64,000 nucleotides of DNA, taken from Slackia sp. ZJ119 (GTDB lineage Bacteria; Actinomycetota; Coriobacteriia; Coriobacteriales; Eggerthellaceae). The translations under genes were made by a program, and so were the position numbers. The notes under the pieces are model-generated. The model saw only the letters and a program-made list of their open reading frames with translations, ran no database searches and had not been told where the DNA came from. Shown here in pieces: positions 1 through 8,541 of the stretch (position 1 is the stretch's first letter; each line of letters opens with the position of its first letter). The stretch is taken from the NCBI RefSeq assembly GCF_011039175.1, contig NZ_JAAKEN010000001.1:248001-312000 (forward strand). The letters run 5' to 3'.

Positions 1-399
1 GAGCTGGCGAAACACTGCCTGGAGGACTTGGACGTCACGTTCATCGAGCGCGTGGCGCCCGGCGACATCATCGTGGCGGAGGAAAACTTCGGCTGCGGCA
101 GCTCGCGCGAGCATGCGCCCATCGCCATCAAGGCCGCCGGCGTGCCGGTGGTCATCGCGAAGAGCTTCGCACGCATCTTCTACCGCAACTCCATCAACAC
201 GGGGCTTGCTATCATGGAATGCCCCGAAGCGGTCGACGCCATCAGCCAGGGCGACGTGGTGAGCGTGGACGCCGACGCCGGCGTCATCGTGGACGAAACG
301 ACGGGCCAGACGTTTCAGGCCCAGCCGTTCCCGCCGTTCATCCGCGAGATCATCGAAGCGGGCGGCCTGATCAACCGCACGAAGGAGCGCATGGCGTAA
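1..399 (+). CDS. leuD: 3-isopropylmalate dehydratase small subunit (partial, 5' end outside window)
   Basis: The reading frame is open from base 1 and ends at TAA 397-399, giving the last 132 residues of a protein whose family is usually about 160-170 residues. With LeuC it isomerises 2-isopropylmalate to 3-isopropylmalate in leucine biosynthesis. The swivel-domain signature [11 protein letters not shown] is present, followed by the conserved [10 protein letters not shown] segment, and the C-terminus ends in a short INRTKERMA-like tail typical of the compact LeuD type. leuB lies about 2.6 kb downstream on the same strand, separated by an opposing membrane-protein gene, so the leu genes are near each other but not in one operon here. 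LeuC would be expected just upstream of the window. Confidence 0.93.
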   Translation, partial: ELAKHCLEDLDVTFIERVAPGDIIVAEENFGCGSSREHAPIAIKAAGVPVVIAKSFARIFYRNSINTGLAIMECPEAVDAISQGDVVSVDADAGVIVDETTGQTFQAQPFPPFIREIIEAGGLINRTKERMA

Positions 400-477
400 C
401 GGCGCGGCACGCATGCGGCGAGGCAAAGCCGAGGGGCGAAGCCGAGCGAATTTCGCCGCGAGAAGAGCTGTTTGGGG

Positions 478-507
478 AAGCGGTCGTCTGCGGGCGGCCG
501 CTTTTTC
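478..507 (+). terminator. Rho-independent terminator after leuD
   Basis: AAGCGGTCGTC pairs with GGGCGGCCGCTT (with G-T wobbles) around a very short loop and is followed by a T run on the plus strand. It sits about 80 bases after the leuD stop, between convergent genes. Confidence 0.75.
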
Positions 508-597
508 TGTGTTGGAAGGTCAACGTTTCGGCAGGGCCGGCGCGGCTTTTCGCGCCTTTTGTCTGCCGCGCCGGCTCGTCTGCGCGGGCTGGCGGAA

Positions 598-2772
598 TCA
601 ACCGGCGTTTTCCTCGTTGGCCGCTTCGATTTCGTAGAGGCGCATGTCGCCTTCGCTCATCAGCAGCTTGAAGCCGGGCGTCTCCTCGGTGACGCCTTCG
701 ATGCCTGCCCAGTTTTCAGGCGTGTAGCGCTTGTCGGTGACGGTGCGGTCGGTGCCGGACGCCTCGTCGAGCAGCAGCACGTAGCGGATGTCGTAGTCGC
801 GCACGGCCTTTTGCACGGCGGGGTCGGTCGCCGCCTCGTCAAGGCGCGTGCGGATCAGCTCGTTCGTTTCGGGCGGCAGGTCGTTGCTGCCGTTGTCGGC
901 GCAGCGGCGGAACAGCACGTCGATGCCGTCGACGCCGTACGCCCAGGCGCTGCCGTCCTGCGGCACGTTGGCGACGAAGGACTCGCCGTCGATGAGCGCA
1001 AGCGCCTCTTGCACGAAGGCCTGCTCGTCGGCGGTGTAGATGTCGTCCCAGCTGTAGAGCGCTTTCAGGCTTGCAGCGATGCGCGGCAGCCCCATGCTGA
1101 TCGTCTGGTCCGAGACGGGGACGGACCCTGGCATGAACTGCACGACGCCGAACAGGCACAGCGTCGCCAAACACCCGGCGACGCGGCATCCTTTCGAGGC
1201 GGGTGCGCCCGCGCGGGCCTCTGCCGCGCCGCTGCGGCCGCCCTGCCGCTTCCGGTCCGCCTCGCAGCTTTGGCCGCCGCGTCGTTTCGCATCTGCAGCG
1301 CCGCCGGGCGCCGCCTTCGGCGCCTGCAGGCGACGGTGCGCCTTTTGGGCGAGCGACGTGAAGAACGCCGCCATGCACGAGGTGCCCAAGGCTGCCAGCG
1401 GAATGGCGAACAGGGCCGTCATGGCGCCGGTGCGGTAATGGTCGGTGTACCAAAAACCGGACAGTATGTGGCGCACCTCTCCACTCAGCGCGGCGCTTGT
1501 CACATAGATTCCCAAAGCTGCCGCGAACGAGACGGAAAGCCAGCGCAACCGCCGCTTGCGCACCGTGTCAATGACGCCTATCAGCACGACGACCGACAAA
1601 AACGGCTGCAGGCCGCCCCATTTCGCGAACATGAACGACAGCCCTCCCAAGACGGCGCGCGGCAGCGTCAAAACGGCCTTCTGCTCGTAGCCGACGACCC
1701 CCTGGAAAAAGGGAAGCCGGTAGCAGACGTACCACAGCGCACAGGCGCCGACGACCAGGCAGGCCGCCAACGCGTACCGGCGCGGCTTTGAGCGCAGCGC
1801 GGGCGCTTGCGAGCCGAGCACGGCCGAAGCCAGGAAGGCGACGGCCCAGATGCCCAGCGCAAAGACGCCGTTGGGGTGGCACAAGGCGATGGCGATCGCT
1901 CCGGCAAGCGTGAGAGAGGCCAGTTCCGCCTTGCCTTCTTTGCGCCTCGTTTTGACGGACGCGACCAAAAGGAACATCGTGGCGGGGATCAACGAGAACG
2001 AAAGCAGGTTGGGCAGAAGCTGGCCTTTGACCAAAAAAGCCCAGGGAAAGGCCGAGAACGCCACGGCCGCAAGAGCGCCCCAGGCGAGCGTTCGGCGGTC
2101 GTGGTCGAACAGGGAGGCATGCAAAAGGCACAGGCCCCAGGGAAGGACGGCCGCGATGCAGACGACGGCCAGCGCGTTGGTGGCCAGCGCGACGTTGTTG
2201 GAAAGCAGCGACGCCGCGACGGCGGTTGCGACGTGCCAGGCGGCGGGGTAGTAGCCGCCGGGCGATCCTGCGTCCAAAAAGGACGAGGCGTTCAGCGTAG
2301 AGAACCGGCCGGTGTCGAGGAAGGCGCGAACGTAGGACAAGTGCACGGTCGAATCGTCCCGGCGAGCGAACGAGCTGGCGCCGTCAAGGTTCGCAAGCAA
2401 GACGACCGTTGTGACGGCCAGGGCGGCCAGTGCATACAGCGCAAGAAATCTTCCCAGGTCAGAAGGGAGGTTGAGCGCAGCAGGCGAAAAGCGCGGGCGT
2501 GCGTGGGCGCCCCGGGCCCGCCAAGAAAGCTGGCCTGCGGCGCCCAGGCCGACGCCTGCCAGCAAGGCGGCGCCGAACAGCGCGGCGCCAGGCAAGGACG
2601 CGCCGGCGGCGTCGAAGGCCACGCCGAGCAGCGTGAGCAGCGGCAGCGTGACGAGCGGAGCGCACGCGAAAGCGACGTCGTGGCGGCGCAGCAGCCCCTG
2701 CAGGCAGAGGTATCCCGGCGCGAACACGACGACGAAGCAGACCAGGACGGCTGCGATGAGAACGGGTTCCAT
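598..2772 (-). CDS. Polytopic membrane protein, DUF6541/GT-C-like
   Basis: This encodes 724 residues. The ATG at 2772 is chosen because an AAGGAG ribosome site sits five bases upstream; the frame stays open far beyond it, but that extension is antisense to leuB and reads as low-complexity shadow. The first roughly 490 residues hold about a dozen hydrophobic helices. A motif region around FARRDDSTVHLSYVRAF and PGGYYPAAWHVA lies in the first long loop, an arrangement seen in GT-C glycosyltransferase-like proteins. The last 220 or so residues form a soluble, acidic domain rich in Asp and Glu. I tentatively assign it to the actinobacterial DUF6541 membrane family, of unknown function. A role in envelope glycan or lipid-linked sugar handling is inference only. 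Confidence 0.72.
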   Translation of the reverse strand: MEPVLIAAVLVCFVVVFAPGYLCLQGLLRRHDVAFACAPLVTLPLLTLLGVAFDAAGASLPGAALFGAALLAGVGLGAAGQLSWRARGAHARPRFSPAALNLPSDLGRFLALYALAALAVTTVVLLANLDGASSFARRDDSTVHLSYVRAFLDTGRFSTLNASSFLDAGSPGGYYPAAWHVATAVAASLLSNNVALATNALAVVCIAAVLPWGLCLLHASLFDHDRRTLAWGALAAVAFSAFPWAFLVKGQLLPNLLSFSLIPATMFLLVASVKTRRKEGKAELASLTLAGAIAIALCHPNGVFALGIWAVAFLASAVLGSQAPALRSKPRRYALAACLVVGACALWYVCYRLPFFQGVVGYEQKAVLTLPRAVLGGLSFMFAKWGGLQPFLSVVVLIGVIDTVRKRRLRWLSVSFAAALGIYVTSAALSGEVRHILSGFWYTDHYRTGAMTALFAIPLAALGTSCMAAFFTSLAQKAHRRLQAPKAAPGGAADAKRRGGQSCEADRKRQGGRSGAAEARAGAPASKGCRVAGCLATLCLFGVVQFMPGSVPVSDQTISMGLPRIAASLKALYSWDDIYTADEQAFVQEALALIDGESFVANVPQDGSAWAYGVDGIDVLFRRCADNGSNDLPPETNELIRTRLDEAATDPAVQKAVRDYDIRYVLLLDEASGTDRTVTDKRYTPENWAGIEGVTEETPGFKLLMSEGDMRLYEIEAANEENAG

Positions 2773-2973
2773 GAGACTCCTTCGCGGCGCGGAGCGGCGC
2801 CGGGCGGGTCGGCGGTTTTCGCCGATTATACCGCGCGGCCTTCGCGCGTCCGCTGCAGATGGGCGTGCGGCGTCGAATGGCCATGCTTTTCCCGCGACGC
2901 TTGGTTGTGTCTTCGCGGCGGGCGCGGATTCTGCGGTAAGATGAAGGTCTCTCGTTGATTGGAAGGATGAGAT

Positions 2974-4107
2974 ATGACCACGAACTACCAGATCTGCCTG
3001 CTTCCGGGCGACGGCATCGGCCCGGAAATCATCGCCGAGGGCGTGAAAGTGCTCGACGCGGCAGGGGAGAAATACGGCGTCGGCTTCACGTATGACGAAG
3101 CGCTCATCGGCGGGTGCGCCATCGACGCGACGGGCACGGCGCTGCCGGCTGAGACGGTTCAGGCGGCCAAGGCGTCCGACGCCGTGTTGCTGGCGGCGGT
3201 GGGAGGTCCGAAATGGGACACGACCGATCCGGAAAAGCCGCGTCCTGAGCAGGGGCTTCTTGGTATTCGCAAAGAACTGGGCCTGTATTGCAACCTGCGT
3301 CCCGTGCAGATCTTCGACGTGCTGGCGGGCGCTTCCACGCTTCGGCCCGAAGTGGTCGCGGGCGTCGACCTCATGATCGTGCGCGAGCTGACGGGAGGCT
3401 TGTACTTTGGCAAGCGCGAGCGCGTCTTCGACAAGGACGGCGCCGGCGTTGGCGGCGCGGCCGGCCAGTACGCCTACGACACGCTGGAATACAGCGAGTT
3501 CGAGATCGAGCGCATCGCGCGTCAGGCCTTCGAGATCGCCCGCAAGCGTCGCGGCAAGGTGACGAGCGTCGACAAGGCCAACGTGCTTGAGACGAGCCGG
3601 CTGTGGCGCGAGGTGGTGCATCGCGTGCACGACGCCGACTACGCGGACGTCGAGCTTGAGGATTTGCTTGTGGACAACACGGCCATGCAGCTGATCAACC
3701 GCCCGGCCGACTTCGACGTCGTGGTGACCGAAAACATGTTCGGCGACATCCTGTCCGACGAAGCGGCCCAGATCACCGGCTCGCTCGGGATGCTTGCGAG
3801 CGCGAGCCTGGGCGACGGCGTGGCGCTGTACGAGCCGAGCCACGGCAGTGCGCCCGACATCGCGGGACGCGGCATCGCCAACCCGATCGCGCAGATCCTG
3901 TCGGTGGAAATGATGCTGCGCTACAGCCTGAACATGCCCGAAGCAGCCGACGACGTGCGCCGCGCCGTGACCGACGTGCTCGACGCGGGCTTTCGCACCG
4001 GTGACATCAAGGACGCCGACACGCCTGCGGACAAGGTGGTCGGCACCGAGGCGATGGGCACGCTTGTGGCCGAGCGCATCCGGTCGTCCGACAAGTCCGC
4101 GTGGTAA
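2974..4107 (+). CDS. leuB: 3-isopropylmalate dehydrogenase
   Basis: This encodes 377 residues, close to the usual 350-375. LeuB oxidatively decarboxylates 3-isopropylmalate to 2-oxoisocaproate using NAD in the third step of leucine synthesis. The N-terminal [11 protein letters not shown] motif, the substrate-binding ELTGGLYFG segment, the [15 protein letters not shown] metal-binding segment and the [18 protein letters not shown] nucleotide-binding loop are all intact. The start is set by GGAAGG eight bases upstream of ATG 2974. The NifX-like gene follows 80 bases downstream and may be co-transcribed. Confidence 0.97.
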   Translation: MTTNYQICLLPGDGIGPEIIAEGVKVLDAAGEKYGVGFTYDEALIGGCAIDATGTALPAETVQAAKASDAVLLAAVGGPKWDTTDPEKPRPEQGLLGIRKELGLYCNLRPVQIFDVLAGASTLRPEVVAGVDLMIVRELTGGLYFGKRERVFDKDGAGVGGAAGQYAYDTLEYSEFEIERIARQAFEIARKRRGKVTSVDKANVLETSRLWREVVHRVHDADYADVELEDLLVDNTAMQLINRPADFDVVVTENMFGDILSDEAAQITGSLGMLASASLGDGVALYEPSHGSAPDIAGRGIANPIAQILSVEMMLRYSLNMPEAADDVRRAVTDVLDAGFRTGDIKDADTPADKVVGTEAMGTLVAERIRSSDKSAW

Positions 4108-4187
4108 GGCCGCAGGCGGGCGATGGGCTGGAAGAAGGACTGAACGAAACAAGCTGGGGCGCGACGCCTCGGAGGAAGAAGCAAGCC

Positions 4188-4616
4188 ATGACTGAGAACA
4201 ACGAGACGCTCGACGCTGCAAAGACGCCGGAAGGCGACGGCCCGACCATGCTGCTTGCCGTGCCCACGATGGGCGCGGCGGGCATGGAAGCCCAGCGTGC
4301 GGGCCATTTTGGCCATTGCGACTGCTTTACGGTCGTCGACATTGCGAACGGGCGTCCGCAGGGCACGCGCGAAGTGGCGAATCCGCCGCACGAGGAAGGC
4401 GGCTGCCTGCGTCCGGTGAAGCTGCTCGCCGGCGAGGGCGTCGACGCCATCGTGGCCGCCGGCATGGGGATGCGCCCGCTCATGGGCTTCCAGCAGGCGG
4501 GCATCACGGTGTACTTCGACAACAGGCATCCCGTCGTGGGCGATGCGGTGAGCGCCGTCATTTCCGGCGAAGCTCCCGTCATGGGCACTGACCAGGCCTG
4601 CAACCATCATCACTGA
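4188..4616 (+). CDS. NifX/NafY-like (dinitrogenase FeMo-cofactor biosynthesis family) protein
   Basis: This encodes 142 residues. The ATG at 4188 is preceded by a GGAGGAAG ribosome site. The protein matches the small COG1433-type fold (NifB C-terminal/NifX/NafY relatives): AVPTMGA near the start, a HFGHCDCFTVVDI segment, a GVDAIVAAGMGMRPL segment and a His-rich C-terminus (CNHHH). Such proteins bind iron-sulfur or FeMo-co-like clusters, but stand-alone copies in non-nitrogen-fixing anaerobes have unknown roles. No nif genes are visible nearby. It follows leuB at 80 bases without a clear terminator. Confidence 0.82.
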   Translation: MTENNETLDAAKTPEGDGPTMLLAVPTMGAAGMEAQRAGHFGHCDCFTVVDIANGRPQGTREVANPPHEEGGCLRPVKLLAGEGVDAIVAAGMGMRPLMGFQQAGITVYFDNRHPVVGDAVSAVISGEAPVMGTDQACNHHH

Positions 4617-4730
4617 GAATCGCTGGAACTATATGCCAGGCGTGCGCATCCGCGTCGTCGCAGGGCGCACCATGCCGCCGCCGTGGCGGGGCGTCGCCTT
4701 GTGCGCCGGCGCGGCAGGAAGCGTCAGACT

Positions 4731-7484
4731 GTGACGAAAACGGTACAGAAGCAGCAAAGGACGGGTGCGGTGAGGGAAGAACATGACAGGCGGGCCTATG
4801 CCCTCGGTTCGGGAGGCTTTTTTCTCGGCGTGAAGAAATGCGTCCTTGACGAGGCGTTTCTTCCCGTTTCGGGGCAGCTTGGCGAACCGGGCCGTTCGTT
4901 TGGCTGGGTGAGCCGCGGCCTGCCTCTGCCGCCGACGGGCGGGTCGTACGCGGTGGAGTTCGTCGACAAGTCGCACGTGTTCGTCCTTGCCTACATCGAT
5001 CCGTACGGCCGCGCCTTTTCGACGGAAAAGCCGCTGTCCATACCGCCTGCCCGCGAGCCTGACCTGCTGTTTTCCAAGGATACGGCCGCTTCTCCCACCG
5101 GGCAGTCGCACGGCCTTGTGCGCGTTCGCGCCCGCCTTGGCGAAACGCGCGACGTGGCGCGGTTTTCCTGCGAATCAAACGCCTACAAGCTGCTCGACAG
5201 TTGGTACGATTTCGGACGATACGGCGCCGGCCTGTCGTATGAAGACGCGATGACCAGGGCCTACCTCGCCTTCGTGCATCGTCCGTCGCTCGGTTCTGCG
5301 CCGGTGCCGTCGGCCGGGCTGACCGAGGTGTTCCGCTGCCTCGACAACGCGAGCTTTCTCGCAAGCGTCAAGAAGCTTCGTGACTTGTTCGACCGCGTGG
5401 GCGCCGATGCGGCGCTCGAGCCGCCGGCGCTTGCGGAAAGCCTCATGCGCTGGCTTGGCGAGGCCGGCCTTTCCGACGTGCTGGAGCTTGGCGCTTCGGA
5501 CGCCGCGATCCGCCTGGTTCGCACGATGCGCTATGCGGGCACGTTCTATCTGTCGCTGGAAGAAGACATCGGCGTGCCGCGCAAAACGATCTGGGCTTTG
5601 GAAGGCGCCCTCAACCGGTTCTTGCTAGCATGCGACCGGCTGGACGCGAAGGCGGCCCGCGCGACGAAAGAGGCGATTTCCGCTTGCGACGAGGAGCTGT
5701 TCGAAACGGCGGCCGTCCAGACGATCGTCAAGCCTGCGACGCGGGACTTTCCCGAAGCGACGCCGGGCGGAGAGTGGGACGTGCGCTGCAAGCTGGCACG
5801 CGTGGCGGAACTGCTGCGGCTGCCGGTGCGCATCGACGTGAAGTTTCGCTGCGACGTGTCGTCGGGCCTGGTGTCGCTCGACCTGACCGCGCCGGGGGCC
5901 GACCTGATGCCGGCAACGACGTGGATGTCGGACGCCGAAGGCGCGGCGGGCGGGCACGGCCTGTGGATGCCGGTTTCAACGGTCGCCCGTGAGGCGCAGG
6001 CGGAACGATACGCTTTTCACCTGGGCCTTTTGCTTGCAGCGTCGGCGTTTGAAGCGTCGCCGTCCATTGACCGGGTCGAGCTGGCGGTGCGCTTCCTTGG
6101 CGAAGGAGACAGCGATCTGCACGGCGACGTGCTGCTGGGCATACCGATGTTTCCCGCGTACGCCACGGTCGACCTTTCGCGTTCGACCTTCGAGGAAACC
6201 GACGGCTTCGCCTTCGCGCGGGCGAGCGACCCGCAGCCTTTTTTCCGGGAGGCCGGCGCCCGGTACTTCCCCGACGCTGTCGGCTCGTTCGCGTCGATTT
6301 TGGCCCTCCCGGGCGCCAAGCTGCGCAGAGAGCTGCCCGAAATCGGCAAAAAGCCGTTGTCGGGATTCGCGGCGCAAGTCCTAGGCGCGGACGATTCGAC
6401 CGGTTTGCGCATCAACTACGACGCGGCGCTGCGACGCCTTGGCGAGGGCATTGCCGACGGCGTGGCGCAAACGACGAGCGCGTCTGCGGCCATCCGCGTG
6501 GTGCGCCAGGCGCAAGACGCGGCGCAGGCCGATTTTGACGAGCGGGCGATAAACGGATGCACGCGCCTTATGGCCGCGCTTGCGGAAGGCAAGATCGACT
6601 GCGAAGACCAAAACGCCGTCGTCAGCTGCTTTTTGGGGACGGACCGCTGCCTCACGGCGCTGGGACGTGCGAAAACGTTCGCCGACAACGACGACGTCTT
6701 CCAAGCGGTGGCCGTCTTGCAGGAGGCCATCGCCGAGGCCGAGGCGCTCGAAGGCTTCGTCGACACGTCGCTGGCCGCCCGGCGCACGTTCGATTCGTAT
6801 TCGTCGCGCGTCATTTACAACCTGGCGCGTCGCGGGGACCTTCCCGACCCGCAGGCGGTCAGAAACGACCGGTCCAAGTACGTCGAGCTCGTGCCCGATT
6901 CGTTCTATCTGTGCCATTTGGAAGTGGTGCGGATGCTCGAGCATTCTTTCGAGCGGTCGGAAGAGGCGGTCGAATACGGCCGGCGCAGCATTGCGATAGC
7001 CCCTACGGCCGGCGCGGGGTACCGGCAGCTCGGACGCGCCTACATGCTGATGGGCGACATGGAAAACGCCGCGCAGGTGCTGGAGGAATGCCTGCGCATC
7101 GCCGTGCAGCCCAACGACATCGCGATGGCGTACTACCAGTTGGCGTACGTGCTGTGGAAGCTGGGCCGGGCCGAGGCGGGCGCGGCGTGCTATGCGAAAT
7201 CGCTGGCGACGGCGCCGGTCATGGCCATGCAGGCGACGATCGAGCTGCACGAGCTGGCCGAAGAAACGGGGCTGCCGCTGCCCGACCAGGACAAGGTGGA
7301 CGAGACCCTCGTGCGCCTTGGCGTGCCGCTCGCCCCGTCGAAGGCCGTGCTCGATGCGCTCGAGCGGGCCTGCGTCGGGGCCGTGGAGGCGGGGCTGTGC
7401 CCCGTCGCGCAGGGCGTTTTGGCGACCCGGCTGCGCTACCGGCCCGACGACGCTCTGATGAACGTGCTGCGGTCGCTGGACTAG
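4731..7484 (+). CDS. Large orphan protein with C-terminal TPR repeats
   Basis: This encodes about 917 residues. The start is uncertain: GTG 4731 follows an AGGAAG stretch, GTG 4770 is an alternative, and GTG 4683 is the longest possibility. I do not recognise the first 730 residues, which look soluble and globular with no signal peptide or membrane helix. Residues about 745-835 contain tetratricopeptide-like helical pairs (GYRQLGRAYMLMGDMENAAQ, then MAYYQLAYVLWKLGRAEAG), which usually scaffold protein contacts. Base composition is like the neighbours. The gene is convergent with the radical-SAM gene and appears monocistronic. No function is assigned. Confidence 0.8.
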   Translation: MTKTVQKQQRTGAVREEHDRRAYALGSGGFFLGVKKCVLDEAFLPVSGQLGEPGRSFGWVSRGLPLPPTGGSYAVEFVDKSHVFVLAYIDPYGRAFSTEKPLSIPPAREPDLLFSKDTAASPTGQSHGLVRVRARLGETRDVARFSCESNAYKLLDSWYDFGRYGAGLSYEDAMTRAYLAFVHRPSLGSAPVPSAGLTEVFRCLDNASFLASVKKLRDLFDRVGADAALEPPALAESLMRWLGEAGLSDVLELGASDAAIRLVRTMRYAGTFYLSLEEDIGVPRKTIWALEGALNRFLLACDRLDAKAARATKEAISACDEELFETAAVQTIVKPATRDFPEATPGGEWDVRCKLARVAELLRLPVRIDVKFRCDVSSGLVSLDLTAPGADLMPATTWMSDAEGAAGGHGLWMPVSTVAREAQAERYAFHLGLLLAASAFEASPSIDRVELAVRFLGEGDSDLHGDVLLGIPMFPAYATVDLSRSTFEETDGFAFARASDPQPFFREAGARYFPDAVGSFASILALPGAKLRRELPEIGKKPLSGFAAQVLGADDSTGLRINYDAALRRLGEGIADGVAQTTSASAAIRVVRQAQDAAQADFDERAINGCTRLMAALAEGKIDCEDQNAVVSCFLGTDRCLTALGRAKTFADNDDVFQAVAVLQEAIAEAEALEGFVDTSLAARRTFDSYSSRVIYNLARRGDLPDPQAVRNDRSKYVELVPDSFYLCHLEVVRMLEHSFERSEEAVEYGRRSIAIAPTAGAGYRQLGRAYMLMGDMENAAQVLEECLRIAVQPNDIAMAYYQLAYVLWKLGRAEAGAACYAKSLATAPVMAMQATIELHELAEETGLPLPDQDKVDETLVRLGVPLAPSKAVLDALERACVGAVEAGLCPVAQGVLATRLRYRPDDALMNVLRSLD

Positions 7485-7556
7485 GCGCGAAGGGCCGGTC
7501 GGCGGCGGTTTTCGGCCCCGACGAGGGGCTTGGCCGGGCCGGCGGGCCCTTCGCGC
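7485..7556. terminator. Long-range inverted repeat between convergent genes
   Basis: GCGCGAAGGGCC at 7485-7496 is repeated in inverse as GGCCCTTCGCGC at 7545-7556, immediately after the TPR-protein stop and just before the end of the convergent radical-SAM gene. It probably works as a bidirectional terminator, although no T run follows closely. Confidence 0.45.
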
Positions 7557-7579
7557 ACTGCTTTGCGCTCCGGTTTTTT

Positions 7580-8458
7580 CTACATCGGCGCCATGTCCAG
7601 GCGCAACCTGGCGTGCCTGTCGTCGTCGGTGTTCTCGGCCCGCCGCCGAAGCATCGCCGCCATGCCCTCCCGGTCGCGAGGAAGCGTCCCTTCCAGCCTG
7701 AAGAGGTTCGTGTCGTGTCCGGAAACCACGAAGGTCTCGCAGCGCAGGTTCTCTATGAACGTCGCCGCTTCGTTGATGATCTCCGATTCGGGCGCCAGCT
7801 CGAACGACCCGTCCAAGACCTCTTCCCGCAGCTTCGTGCCCGGGAAAGGCGTCATCGTGGTGATGTGGATCTTGACCGGGTGCAGCTCGCTGAAGACCTC
7901 TGCGGAGCGAAGCGCGTTTTCGCGGCACTTGCCTTTTCCGGCCATGCCGCAGAGATAGAACAGGGCGTATTTGATGCCGGCCTCGTCCAGCCGCGGCAGG
8001 TTGTCCAGGAGGTCTTGGCTCGAGTGGTCCTTTTCCATGCGCTCAAGCGCCTCGTCCCAGCCGCTCTCGGCCCCGATGGTGACCTTGAGCGGCCCGAACT
8101 GCGCCATCTCCCGCAGGTCTTCGTCGCTTTTCCGCTTCACGCTGGCGGTGGTCATGAAGCCCGCTATCCCTTTGACGGTTGGTAGCTTTTCCCTGATGAG
8201 CTTCAAGATCGGTATCAGCTTGCTGTTGGGCAGCCCCATCGGGTCCTCCGAAAGGAGCAGCACCGAGCGGGGGTTTCGCACCGTGGCGGCGATCTCTTCG
8301 ATATCTTCGACAACGTGCTCCATCGGTACGGCCTGGAACTGGGCGTTTCCGTGCAGGCTGCAGAAATGGCACTTTCCGTAGGAACAGCCGACGGTTATTT
8401 GCAGCAGTTCCGAAGCCATCCCGTCAGGGCCTCTTCTCGCGATCTGCGGCGTATGCAT
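7580..8458 (-). CDS. Radical SAM protein (Elp3-like)
   Basis: This encodes 292 residues. ATG 8458 has a strong GAAGGAGG ribosome site. The cluster motif CSYGKCHFC (C-x4-C-x2-C, residues about 29-37) binds the 4Fe-4S cluster that cleaves S-adenosylmethionine. It is followed by a TIM-barrel-like stretch with LLSEDPMGLP, FMTTASVKRK, TIGAESGWDEAL and an ITTMTPFPGTKL segment, as in stand-alone Elp3/HemN-type radical SAM proteins. No auxiliary-cluster domain or B12 domain is visible, and the substrate cannot be read from the sequence. It lies downstream of the LRR/VWA/MoxR-methyltransferase genes in the same direction, but a terminator-like hairpin and an AT-rich promoter-like stretch separate it from them. 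Confidence 0.88.
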   Translation of the reverse strand: MHTPQIARRGPDGMASELLQITVGCSYGKCHFCSLHGNAQFQAVPMEHVVEDIEEIAATVRNPRSVLLLSEDPMGLPNSKLIPILKLIREKLPTVKGIAGFMTTASVKRKSDEDLREMAQFGPLKVTIGAESGWDEALERMEKDHSSQDLLDNLPRLDEAGIKYALFYLCGMAGKGKCRENALRSAEVFSELHPVKIHITTMTPFPGTKLREEVLDGSFELAPESEIINEAATFIENLRCETFVVSGHDTNLFRLEGTLPRDREGMAAMLRRRAENTDDDRHARLRLDMAPM

Positions 8459-8500
8459 GACGGCCTCCTTCTATATAGATGAGTGTTTAACTTATAATAA

Positions 8501-8529
8501 GCGCTGCGCCGATCAAACCGGCGCAGCGC
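8501..8529 (-). terminator. Hairpin between methyltransferase fusion gene and radical-SAM gene
   Basis: GCGCTGCGCC and GGCGCAGCGC form a perfect 10-bp stem with a 9-base loop. On the minus strand it is followed by TTATTATAAG. It can end the upstream operon or attenuate read-through into the radical-SAM gene, whose own promoter could lie in the AT-rich stretch at 8470-8500. Confidence 0.65.
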
Positions 8530-8541
8530 ACGCCCGAAAGG

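Noticed and set aside
472-1791. 439-residue plus-strand frame opposite the membrane-protein gene
   Set aside because: No motif, low-complexity Ala/Arg/Gly composition, antisense to a supported gene.
2773-4221. Very long minus-strand frame extending the membrane-protein gene across leuB
   Set aside because: The extension is Arg/His/Val-rich shadow antisense to a clear leuB; a good ribosome site sets the start at 2772.
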